Of a stretch of 64,000 nt of DNA, positions 1 through 7,747 are shown piece by piece. This DNA is from Chitinophagales bacterium. Its GTDB lineage: Bacteria > Bacteroidota > Bacteroidia > Chitinophagales > UBA8649. A model generated the notes under the pieces. The model did no database searches, had not been told where the DNA came from, and worked only from the letters and a program-made list of their open reading frames with translations. Each line of letters opens with the position of its first letter. The stretch's first letter is position 1. A program made the position numbers and the translations under genes. The stretch covers positions 100,464 through 164,463 of the forward strand of contig JACJYT010000006.1 in NCBI GenBank assembly GCA_020635975.1. Reading direction: 5' to 3'.

Positions 1-726
1 GCCGTACTTCGACAAACCGCCCTCATTGTATTAATGGCACAAATGGGAAGTTTTGTGCCAGCTTCTAGTGCAAGAATTGGCTTGGTAGATAAAATTTTTA
101 CGCGAGTTGGTGCCAGCGACAATATTAGTAGTGGAGAAAGTACCTTCATGGTAGAAATGAATGAAACCGCCAATATTGTCAATAATATTAGTAACAGAAG
201 CCTCATCTTGTTAGATGAAATCGGAAGAGGTACTAGTACCTACGATGGTATTTCTATAGCTTGGAGCATTGCCGAATACCTGCACAACCATCCAAAATTT
301 ACGGCCAAAACGCTATTCGCTACCCATTATCACGAATTGAACGAATTGGCAGATAAATACCCTAGAATAAAGAATTACCATATTAGCACGAAAGAGCTTC
401 AAAATAAAGTGCTCTTTTTACGTAAACTGACTCCAGGAGGGTCCAAGCACAGCTTTGGTATTCATGTGGCAAGAATGGCAGGTATGCCCAAAGAAATTGT
501 AAGTAGAGCCAACGATATTCTTAAACAATTAGAGCAAAAACATATCGATAGTGGCGATATCAAAGAAAAAGTTAAAAACATTCCTGCGAATATGCAACTG
601 AGTATTTTTGATGCTGCCGACCCGCAAGCACAAAAACTAAAAGAAGCTTTAGAAAGTCTTGATATTAATAGTCTTAGTCCTATTGAAGCTTTAATGAAAT
701 TAAACGAATGGAAAAAAGAACTTTAA
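1..726 (+). CDS. mutS: DNA mismatch repair protein MutS, C-terminal part (5' end outside window)
   Basis: The reading frame is open from base 1, so the gene starts upstream of the window. About 241 C-terminal residues are present. They carry the ABC-type ATPase signatures of MutS: the QMGSFVPA segment, the signature-loop region, a Walker B with LILLDEIGRGTSTYDG, and the ATHYHEL switch histidine. The mid-C-terminal helix-turn-helix dimerisation part follows. MutS binds mismatches and couples ATP binding to recruitment of MutL. The first internal ATG (base 34) is not the real start, because the upstream codons also match MutS (LRQTALIVLMAQMG). The stop is 13 nt before the next small gene. Confidence 0.96.
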   Translation, partial: AVLRQTALIVLMAQMGSFVPASSARIGLVDKIFTRVGASDNISSGESTFMVEMNETANIVNNISNRSLILLDEIGRGTSTYDGISIAWSIAEYLHNHPKFTAKTLFATHYHELNELADKYPRIKNYHISTKELQNKVLFLRKLTPGGSKHSFGIHVARMAGMPKEIVSRANDILKQLEQKHIDSGDIKEKVKNIPANMQLSIFDAADPQAQKLKEALESLDINSLSPIEALMKLNEWKKEL

Positions 727-739
727 ATAAAGAAACAAG

Positions 740-946
740 ATGATTGGAGGAATTATTCTATTAGCAATGGCTGCGTATTTTTGGTTTGTAATCGCTCAAG
801 ACGAATCAGAAGATGCTTCTCGAGGATTAGTGAAAATTATAAAAGGTCTTTTCGGTGTGAAAGCCTATCAGATTATTGCGAAAGTATTCGCTGTTTTTAT
901 GCTAGCGGCCGCTATATCTGAGTTTTATAAGTATTTTACTACTTAA
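740..946 (+). CDS. small two-helix membrane protein, unknown
   Basis: A 68-residue protein with a hydrophobic N-terminal helix (about residues 2-19) and a second one near the C-terminus (about 45-65). An acidic/basic stretch (QDESEDASRG) lies between them. It starts 13 nt after the mutS stop, so it may be co-transcribed. I do not recognise the family. Its length, two clean membrane segments and tight spacing make it a plausible real gene, probably an inner-membrane protein. Confidence 0.6.
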   Translation: MIGGIILLAMAAYFWFVIAQDESEDASRGLVKIIKGLFGVKAYQIIAKVFAVFMLAAAISEFYKYFTT

Positions 947-1153
947 AGTCCGACTTTAGTAGCGAATGAGAGCTAAGTAAGCTAATAGCTCAACTTTCTT
1001 CTAGCCTTTATTCTCGTTTGTTAAATTCAAGAATTCCCTTAACTTCATTTTATTACTGCTTCTTTGCAAGCTAAGCTCAGTACAAGAGGTGATGTATGGA
1101 GGAACTTTTAGAACCTATTCCACCTTATTGTTAGTAAACAAAGCCAATAAATT

Positions 1154-2674
1154 ATGCAAAAAATAGAAAATATAGAACTTCAATTTTTAACCTTAAACGA
1201 TTATCAAGAATTAAAATCTGCAATGATTGAAGCTTATTCCAATATGCCTAATTCTTATTGGAAAGAATCGCATATAAAATCTTTAATCAAAAAGTTTCCT
1301 GATGGGCAAGTAGTAATTAAAGTAAATGGCGAATTGGCTGGTTGCGCCTTAAGTATAGTAGTAGATTATGATCAATTCGACGACCACCATACCTATAAAG
1401 AAATTACTGGAAATTACACTTTTGATACGCATAGAGATAAGGGCGATGTTTTATATGGTATTGATGTCTTTATCAAATCAGAATATAGAGGCCTTCGACT
1501 AGGGAGACGCTTGTATGATTATAGAAAAGAATTAGCGGAGAAACTAAACTTAAGAGGGATTGTTTTTGGTGGTAGAATTCCAAATTATCACGAGTTTGCA
1601 TCTACGCTTAGCCCGAAAGAATACATAGAAAAAGTGAAGAGAAAGGAAATTCACGACCCCGTTCTAAACTTTCAGATTTCCAATGATTTTCACCCTCTTA
1701 AAGTTCTAAAAGGCTACTTAGAAGGAGATACGGCTTCGAACGAATATGCCGTGCTTTTAAAATGGGACAACATCTATTACCAAAAAGAAACAAAAAAACT
1801 TGCAGAGAAAAAGACTATTGTACGACTCGGACTAATTCAATGGCAAATGCGTTTGTATAAAGACTTAGAGGAACTAATGCAGCAAGCCGAATACTTTATA
1901 GACGCCGTTTCAGCTTACCGATCCGATTTTGCTCTTTTCCCAGAATTTTTCAATGCACCGCTTATGGCCAAACATAACCATATATCGGAACCTGAAGCAA
2001 TTAGAGAGCTAGCCAAATACACCCCTAAAATTGTAAAGAAATTTTCTGAACTTGCCATCAGCTATAATATCAATGTTATTACCGGTAGTATGCCAGAATT
2101 GAGAAATGGACTGCTTTATAATGTAGGCTATCTTTGCAAACGAGATGGTGCAACCGAGCCTTATGAAAAGTTGCATGTCACTCCCGACGAAGCCAAAGTT
2201 TGGGGCATGCAAGGAGGAAGTGAGCTAAAGACCTTCGATACAGATTGCGGTAAAATTGGAATATTGATCTGCTATGATTCTGAGTTTCCAGAGTTGAGTA
2301 GATTGTTGGCGGATGAAGGCATGGACATACTTTTCATTCCCTTTTTAACCGATACACAAAATGGCTATTCTCGAGTGCGACATTGTGCACAAGCCAGAGC
2401 TATTGAAAACGAATGTTACGTAGCCATCGCTGGAAGCGTTGGAAATCTTCCTAAAGTACATAATATGGATATTCAATACGCGCAATCTATGGTTTTCACA
2501 CCTTGCGATTTTTCCTTCCCTGCTAATGGTATTAAGGCAGAAGCCACTGCAAATACAGAAATGATTCTTATTGCAGATGTAGATATAGATCTATTACGCG
2601 AATTAAATCAGTTTGGAAGTGTAAGAAATTTAAAAGATCGAAGAAAGGATATTTTCGACTTAAGAAAACGATAA
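1154..2674 (+). CDS. bifunctional GNAT N-acetyltransferase / carbon-nitrogen hydrolase
   Basis: A fusion of two enzymes. Residues about 8-190 are a GNAT acetyltransferase, with the acetyl-CoA loop visible as RGLRLGRRLYDYRK. Residues about 222-500 are a nitrilase/omega-amidase-type hydrolase with the full catalytic triad: Glu264 (FPEFF), Lys339 (YEKLHVTPDE) and Cys373 (ILICYDSEFPE). The architecture resembles Bacillus YhcX. The substrate cannot be read from sequence, but amide hydrolysis coupled to N-acetylation is expected. It converges on the methyltransferase gene with only 7 nt between them and no visible terminator. Confidence 0.92.
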   Translation: MQKIENIELQFLTLNDYQELKSAMIEAYSNMPNSYWKESHIKSLIKKFPDGQVVIKVNGELAGCALSIVVDYDQFDDHHTYKEITGNYTFDTHRDKGDVLYGIDVFIKSEYRGLRLGRRLYDYRKELAEKLNLRGIVFGGRIPNYHEFASTLSPKEYIEKVKRKEIHDPVLNFQISNDFHPLKVLKGYLEGDTASNEYAVLLKWDNIYYQKETKKLAEKKTIVRLGLIQWQMRLYKDLEELMQQAEYFIDAVSAYRSDFALFPEFFNAPLMAKHNHISEPEAIRELAKYTPKIVKKFSELAISYNINVITGSMPELRNGLLYNVGYLCKRDGATEPYEKLHVTPDEAKVWGMQGGSELKTFDTDCGKIGILICYDSEFPELSRLLADEGMDILFIPFLTDTQNGYSRVRHCAQARAIENECYVAIAGSVGNLPKVHNMDIQYAQSMVFTPCDFSFPANGIKAEATANTEMILIADVDIDLLRELNQFGSVRNLKDRRKDIFDLRKR

Positions 2675-2681
2675 CAGATCC

Positions 2682-3320
2682 TTACTTAGAAAGAATTAAA
2701 ACCCAATAATTGAAGAAGAACTCTTCTTTGAGGCAATATTTCGCTTCTAATTTATAGCCTTGTTTTTCCATCAAATTCGAATATTCTTCTAAATCTAATT
2801 GATGAGGGTGTAGAATATCTAGAGGAAGCAAGCGGAAAAGTCTTTTAAAAAGGGAATGCCTATGAGCATCGATAGATAAAATTAGCCTCCCCCCTTCTTT
2901 GGTCATGGTGTAAAGCTTTTTTGCACTTGCCTCTAGATCTATAAAATGATTTATCGCATTCAGGCAAAAAATATCGGCATATTCTTCTTCTGTGGAAAAA
3001 CTCTCAAAACTTTGCCCCACAAAATTCACCCAAGGGTATGCCCCCGGATCCATCAGATTTTTAGCCACATATTCTTCATAGAGAGGATCTAGAGCAAGAA
3101 CAGAATTTTGCTCAAATAGCATAAAGATTCCCGCCGGACCACAACCTATATCTACAACACTTTCTGCAAAATCGCGCTGACTAAGTTGTATTTTCTTTAA
3201 AAAATTAATCCAATAGTCCTTCTTCCATTGCAAATAGCTTGAGCGGTCTTTCTTGGCTAAATAAGCTTGCCACCAACGCCTTTCAAAATACTGAGCAATT
3301 TGCCAACGTAGCTTGTGCAT
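2682..3320 (-). CDS. class I SAM-dependent methyltransferase
   Basis: A 212-residue protein with the SAM-binding motif I VVDIGCGPAG at residues 55-64. An acidic motif II (LALDP) and a motif IV-like segment (ADIFCLNAINHFID) follow, typical of Methyltransf_11-type folds. It lacks a signal peptide and is probably cytosolic. The first 50 residues are rich in Trp, Tyr, Lys and Arg and may recognise substrate. The substrate is unknown. It is convergent with the upstream fusion enzyme and divergent from the porin-imelysin operon. Confidence 0.85.
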   Translation of the reverse strand: MHKLRWQIAQYFERRWWQAYLAKKDRSSYLQWKKDYWINFLKKIQLSQRDFAESVVDIGCGPAGIFMLFEQNSVLALDPLYEEYVAKNLMDPGAYPWVNFVGQSFESFSTEEEYADIFCLNAINHFIDLEASAKKLYTMTKEGGRLILSIDAHRHSLFKRLFRLLPLDILHPHQLDLEEYSNLMEKQGYKLEAKYCLKEEFFFNYWVLILSK

Positions 3321-3428
3321 ATAGTCGAAAATAGTAGCTTTTTTTTTGTAAGGCTTAAAGATAAACTTTATAAAATTGGATTTTTTTAAAATAATTGAAT
3401 TTATTTAGACTAATTATAAATAAAAGAT

Positions 3429-3436
3429 TAGATTTG
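3429..3436 (+). promoter_or_regulatory. Bacteroidota -7 promoter element for the porin-imelysin operon
   Basis: TAGATTTG matches the Bacteroidota -7 consensus TAnnTTTG and ends 16 nt before the ATG at 3453. No good TTTG -33 box is seen at the usual spacing. Confidence 0.5.
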
Positions 3437-3452
3437 CCGCATAAATCCCCTT

Positions 3453-4709
3453 ATGAGAAAAATTCTAAGCTTATTCGCCCTCCTATTTTACCTTACTAGC
3501 CACGCTCAAACCGATTCCACTACACTTAGTAAAAAAGAGAAACTTAGTAATATTTTTTCCAAATTCGACATCAGTGGCTATGGCGTAGTAAACTATTACA
3601 ATTTTGATTGGGAAACCCTTCCAGATAAGAGAGATGCCGTAGATCCAGAAAGATTTAACCTCTACTTAAAATACCATTTCAATTCGTTTATAGAATTGAA
3701 AACAGAAATTGAATTTGAACATGGAGGCGTTGGAGCGGCTATGGAGTTTGATCCTTTAGAAGAATTCGGCGAATATGATGAATCTATATCCAAAGGTGGC
3801 GAAGTTATACTTGAGCAAATCAACCTATTATTTAAAATTAAATCTTATTTCAATATAAGAATGGGTAAGATGAGGATTTATATGGGAAATGCAGCGGATT
3901 TAGATAGACCAATCAACTATTTTACCGCTTATCGACCAGAAGTTGAAAATACCATATTACCGCTAGGTTGGTATGAAACTGGACTAGAGCTAAGTGGAAC
4001 TATTCCGCTAAGTAAAGAAAAACAATTTCCAGCCTTCCAGTACAAAGCCTATTTAGTTACAGGTATAGATAATTCTGGTTTTAGTTCTTTAAATTTTATA
4101 AGAAAGGGTTATCAAAAAAGGTTTGAAATGATTAATGCAGATAATCTAGCTTATATTCTGCGCTTAGACCTAGTCTTTAAAGAAAAAAGTTATTTCGGCT
4201 TTAATTACTACGCTGGAAATGGCACAGGAAATCGACCTAAAAAAGACTACACTTTAGCTTCTTGGCTTCATCTCGCAGATTTACATTTTAATTACAAATC
4301 AGATCACTGGCGTTTAAGCGCTTATGCTCTACTTGCTCATTTGCAAAATAGCGAAGCCTTAAGTGCCGCTAACCGTAATCTTTCGAACAACCTAGATGTA
4401 AAAAGAACGCCAGTAGCTAAAATGGCAGCCGGTGCTTATATTGAAGGGGGCTACAATCTTCTTCATTTGGCTAAGAAAGATATGAAACACAAGCTCTTTC
4501 TCTTTGGGCGAGCAGAATGGTATGATTCTATGTTCCGAACCGCAGGTCAGGTAACAGACAACCCTCGTTATAGTCGTCAAGTATATACCCTAGGCTTCAA
4601 CTACTTTCCTATCAAAGAAATAGTAATTAAAACTCATTACGCTTATCGCCTATTAGGTACAAAAGAAACGGAAAAAACTTTCTCCCTAGGCTTTGGCTTT
4701 TCATTTTAA
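3453..4709 (+). CDS. outer-membrane porin-like beta-barrel protein
   Basis: A 418-residue protein with a signal peptide (about residues 1-18, ending SHAQ). A short polar segment (STTLSKKEKLSNIFSKFD) is followed by alternating amphipathic strands to a C-terminal phenylalanine (GFGFSF), as in outer-membrane barrels. Strand-like repeats rich in aromatic residues (YFNIRMGKMRIYMGNA, YFGFNYYAGNGTG) suggest a porin of the phosphate-selective Porin_O_P type. It heads an operon with an imelysin and a DUF1111 protein, so it may be the outer-membrane entry port for iron or an iron complex. That role is inferred from context only. Confidence 0.75.
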   Translation: MRKILSLFALLFYLTSHAQTDSTTLSKKEKLSNIFSKFDISGYGVVNYYNFDWETLPDKRDAVDPERFNLYLKYHFNSFIELKTEIEFEHGGVGAAMEFDPLEEFGEYDESISKGGEVILEQINLLFKIKSYFNIRMGKMRIYMGNAADLDRPINYFTAYRPEVENTILPLGWYETGLELSGTIPLSKEKQFPAFQYKAYLVTGIDNSGFSSLNFIRKGYQKRFEMINADNLAYILRLDLVFKEKSYFGFNYYAGNGTGNRPKKDYTLASWLHLADLHFNYKSDHWRLSAYALLAHLQNSEALSAANRNLSNNLDVKRTPVAKMAAGAYIEGGYNLLHLAKKDMKHKLFLFGRAEWYDSMFRTAGQVTDNPRYSRQVYTLGFNYFPIKEIVIKTHYAYRLLGTKETEKTFSLGFGFSF

Positions 4710-4728
4710 ACTTAAAAAAATCTTATCC

Positions 4729-5790
4729 ATGAAAACAACTTATTTTCCTTCCTTTTTAATTTTGTTCTTAATTCTTACTCTTGGTTCTTGTTCTAAAGAC
4801 AGTAAAATAACGACCACAGAAGAATACGATGAGCTCATTTCTAACCTAAGTACGAATGTTATAGTAGCAACTTACGCAGATTTAGCAAATGAAGGCAGCA
4901 TCTTAGCAGCTAAACTTGCCGAATTAGAAGCAAATCCAACCCCAGAAAATTTAACAGCAGCAAGAAATGCTTGGATTGCAGCTCGCTCACCATGGGAACA
5001 ATCTGAAGGCTTTCTTTTCGGCCCAGTAGATCAAGCTGGCATAGACCCTTCCATAGATTCTTGGCCTGTTAACGTTACCGATTTAAACAATGTACTTAAT
5101 GGTCCAAATGCATTAACGCCTAGTTTCTTAGCACAACAAGAAGGAACTCTAAAAGGTTTTCACACTATCGAATTTCTACTTTGGGGAGAATTTGGAACGA
5201 AAGAAGTTAACGACTTTAACGCAAGAGAGTTTGAATACTTAGCAGCTGCTTCTAGCACCCTAGCCTCCGATTTAGATCATCTTTATCAACTATGGTCTCC
5301 TAGTAGTGGAAACTTTATAGCAGAAGTTTTGAATGCTGGAAAAGGAAGCCAATTATACGTTAGTCAAAAATCTGTTCTTGAAGAATTTTCAAATGCGATT
5401 GCTATAATTGCCGACGAAGTGGGTAATGGCAAGATTAATGACCCTTTATCTCAACAAGATATAAGCCTTGAAGAATCAAGATTCAGCAATAATTCAAAGC
5501 GAGATTTTTCCAACAATATTAGAAGCATTCAAAATATCTATCTTGGAAGCTATAATGGACTTGGCACTAATAAAGGTTTGAGTACTATTATTGCAGTTCA
5601 AAATCCAAGTCTAGACGAGCAAATTAAAAATGAAATTCAATTAGCTATTAATGCAATTGAAAATATAAGTGGTAATTTCGGTGCTGCAATTTTTTCCAAT
5701 GTTTCTCAAGTAGAAGCAGCTCAAAGTGCTGTAAGAGATTTACAAGAAACCTTAGAAAGCGAATTGATTCCTCTTATTTCCAATCTCTAA
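4729..5790 (+). CDS. imelysin family lipoprotein (iron-uptake type)
   Basis: I place the start at the ATG at 4729 because it gives a lipoprotein signal peptide with lipobox LGSC before SKDSK. The upstream TTG overlaps the porin and lengthens the leader unnaturally. The protein is about 353 residues. It carries the imelysin GxHxxE motif (GFHTIE, His145 and Glu148) and the typical LTAARNAWIAARSPWEQSEGF helix region. Imelysin-like proteins (IrpA, EfeO) act in periplasmic or surface iron acquisition. It lies 19 nt after the porin stop and 14 nt before the di-haem protein, consistent with one operon. Confidence 0.9.
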   Translation: MKTTYFPSFLILFLILTLGSCSKDSKITTTEEYDELISNLSTNVIVATYADLANEGSILAAKLAELEANPTPENLTAARNAWIAARSPWEQSEGFLFGPVDQAGIDPSIDSWPVNVTDLNNVLNGPNALTPSFLAQQEGTLKGFHTIEFLLWGEFGTKEVNDFNAREFEYLAAASSTLASDLDHLYQLWSPSSGNFIAEVLNAGKGSQLYVSQKSVLEEFSNAIAIIADEVGNGKINDPLSQQDISLEESRFSNNSKRDFSNNIRSIQNIYLGSYNGLGTNKGLSTIIAVQNPSLDEQIKNEIQLAINAIENISGNFGAAIFSNVSQVEAAQSAVRDLQETLESELIPLISNL

Positions 5791-5804
5791 AGAGCTTCCT
5801 TGCA

Positions 5805-7172
5805 ATGAAAAAACAAGCCTTATACCTAATTCTAAGCTTCAGCCTTTTCTACTCTTGTAAAAAAGACCAAGATCCTTTGAGCTTAAATGAGGCCTATAGC
5901 GGCGGTGAAACTACGGTCTTTGTATCTGGACCAACGGCCTATACTTTCGCATTAAGTAATTTAGATGCTACTGGACTAACCAAACACCTAGAAGCTGACG
6001 CTATTTTTTCACAACACTTTGTAACCGCCCCAGCCACTAATTTTGGTGGCTTGGGACCACTATTCAATCAAAATTCTTGCGAATCTTGTCATCTTAGAAA
6101 TGGAAGAGGAAATCCCATGCTTTACGATGGAGACATCCAAACTGGAGGCTTACTAAAAATTGGACTAGACGCACAAGATGTTCATGGAATGCCCCTACCC
6201 GTGCCTAATTATGGAGGTCAAATTCAAACAAAAGCCATCTTCGGACAAGACCCAGAGGCAGTAATTAGCTTTACAGAGTGGAGTCAGTTGCTAACGTATA
6301 GCGATGGTAGTCAAGTGCAACTTAACAAGAAACTCTACCAACTTAGCACAACTTATACTAGTGCACCAAGTAATTACAATAGTTCGTTTAGAATGGCGCC
6401 TCCAGTATTCGGACTCGGACTTCTTGAAGCTATTGCAGAAGCAGATATACTTCAAAATGAAGACCCGAACGATAACAATGGTGACGGCATTTCTGGCAAG
6501 GCCAATTGGGTCTACAATCCAAAAACCAATCTTGTAGAACTAGGACGCTACGGATGGAAAGCAAGTAACGCTACAGCAGAACAACAAAGTGCTGCAGCAG
6601 CCAATGAAGATATGGGCTTAAGCAACAGCTACTTCCCTAATGAAAATTGCAGTGCACAAAGCAATTGCCAAACAGGCTTACAAAGCAATTTAGATTTGAG
6701 CACGGAAAATTTAGAATTAATGGCTTTTTATTTTCAAACTCTAGCGGTTCCTGCTAGTCGAAATGTAGAAAGTGAAGCATTCAAAGCAGGAAAAATTATC
6801 TTTTTTGAAGCAAAATGCAATGCTTGCCATAGTCCTACATTTACCACAAGTTACCATCCAATTAGTAGTCTTAGTTACCAGAAAATACATCCCTACTCCG
6901 ACTTCCTACTACATGATATGGGCTCGGATTTAGCCGACAATAGACGAGAAGCTTTAGCAGAAGGTTCAGAATGGAGAACCCCTCCTCTATGGGGTTTGGG
7001 CTTGAGCAAAGTTGTAAATCCCAAAGTACAATTCTTACATGATGGTAGAGCAGCCACCATCGAAGAAGCGATACTCTGGCATGGTGGAGAAGCAGAAAAC
7101 TCCAGAAACTTTGTACTTCAACTTAGCCTGGAACAAAGAAACAAGCTGCTTTATTTCTTAAATTCCTTGTAA
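5805..7172 (+). CDS. di-haem oxidoreductase, DUF1111 family lipoprotein
   Basis: A 455-residue lipoprotein (signal ending FYSC). It has two c-type haem sites, C92-x-x-C95-H96 (CESCH) and C338-x-x-C341-H342 (CNACH). Distal segments typical of DUF1111/'thiol oxidoreductase' proteins are present (GLGLLEAIAEADIL, WRTPPLWGLGL, FLHDGRAATIEEAILWHGGEA). The family is distantly related to MauG and cytochrome c peroxidases and recurs beside imelysins. Redox handling of iron at the cell surface is a reasonable inference. It is the third gene of the 3453-7172 operon. Confidence 0.92.
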   Translation: MKKQALYLILSFSLFYSCKKDQDPLSLNEAYSGGETTVFVSGPTAYTFALSNLDATGLTKHLEADAIFSQHFVTAPATNFGGLGPLFNQNSCESCHLRNGRGNPMLYDGDIQTGGLLKIGLDAQDVHGMPLPVPNYGGQIQTKAIFGQDPEAVISFTEWSQLLTYSDGSQVQLNKKLYQLSTTYTSAPSNYNSSFRMAPPVFGLGLLEAIAEADILQNEDPNDNNGDGISGKANWVYNPKTNLVELGRYGWKASNATAEQQSAAAANEDMGLSNSYFPNENCSAQSNCQTGLQSNLDLSTENLELMAFYFQTLAVPASRNVESEAFKAGKIIFFEAKCNACHSPTFTTSYHPISSLSYQKIHPYSDFLLHDMGSDLADNRREALAEGSEWRTPPLWGLGLSKVVNPKVQFLHDGRAATIEEAILWHGGEAENSRNFVLQLSLEQRNKLLYFLNSL

Positions 7173-7278
7173 AATTGCTACTAACTACTGCAACAAATTT
7201 TAAGTAAGCCACTAACTAGACTTTGAAAGCTAGTACCAAAGCCTGAGAATAAGTAGAACTTAATTCAAGTTTAAACGT

Positions 7279-7286
7279 ATCTTTGC
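7279..7286 (+). promoter_or_regulatory. -7 promoter element of rnpB
   Basis: TATCTTTG matches TAnnTTTG and ends four bases before the first base of the P1 helix of RNase P RNA at 7291. That is where transcription should start, so element and RNA boundary support each other. Confidence 0.65.
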
Positions 7287-7290
7287 CTAG

Positions 7291-7642
7291 CAGGTCGGCT
7301 CATTGATTTCGCTTTTAGCGAGGTAGGAAAGTCCGGGCAACATATAGCAGCTATCCGGCTAACGGCCGGCTCTTAATAAACGAAGAGGGAAAGTGCTACA
7401 GAAAATAACCGTCGCGCCTTGGTGCGATAAGGGTGAAAATGTGGGGTAAGAGCCCACGGTCTTATCTAGTAATATTTAAGACGAGTAAACCCATAGCGTT
7501 GCAATGCCAAATAAACAGAAGCTTGAGGGTAGCTAGCCCAATTTCTGTGGGTAGGCAGCTAGAGCTTATTAGTAATAATAAGTCGAGATAAATAATGAGC
7601 ATTCGCCTTTGGGCGTATACAGAACCCGGCTTATAGACCTGC
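7291..7642 (+). ncRNA. rnpB: RNase P RNA component, bacterial class A
   Basis: The 5' GCAGGTC (7291-7297) and 3' GACCTGC (7636-7642) form helix P1. The conserved core AGGAAAGTCCGGGC follows near the 5' end. The 3' part carries the universal CAGAACCCGGCTTATAG signature complementary to it. Its length of about 352 nt is normal. It is the catalytic RNA that processes tRNA 5' ends. An apparent open frame on the opposite strand is an artefact of this RNA. A short T-run (7645-7652) follows. Confidence 0.97.
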
Positions 7643-7693
7643 ACTTTTTTTTCCTTTTTATTCTTAGTGATTCCGAAATGATTAGTACATAAA

Positions 7694-7725
7694 TTTGGAA
7701 CTAAGGAGTATTGTACATAATTTTG
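7694..7725 (+). promoter_or_regulatory. complete Bacteroidota promoter of the NtrC-type regulator
   Basis: TTTG (7694-7697) and TAATTTTG (7718-7725) are 20 nt apart, a match to the -33/-7 consensus. Start at 7748 is 22 nt downstream. A 13-bp direct repeat differing at one base (7685-7697 and 7713-7725) contains both boxes. The spacer is filled by a 20-bp element that recurs at 10459-10478. Confidence 0.7.
7700..7719 (+). promoter_or_regulatory. 20-bp shared element, copy 1 (candidate operator)
   Basis: ACTAAGGAGTATTGTACATA lies between the -33 and -7 boxes of the NtrC-type gene. It contains the palindrome TGTACA. A copy with one difference lies in the promoter spacer of the STAS gene at 10459-10478. 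Binding by a regulator is inferred. Confidence 0.5.
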
Positions 7726-7747
7726 TACACCTAAACTAAAAACCTAA

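Noticed and set aside
4693..4728. TTG start for the imelysin protein
   Set aside because: It overlaps the porin end and adds residues before a normal lipoprotein signal.
7462..7644. minus-strand open frame
   Set aside because: It lies inside rnpB, whose conserved RNA structure explains the sequence.
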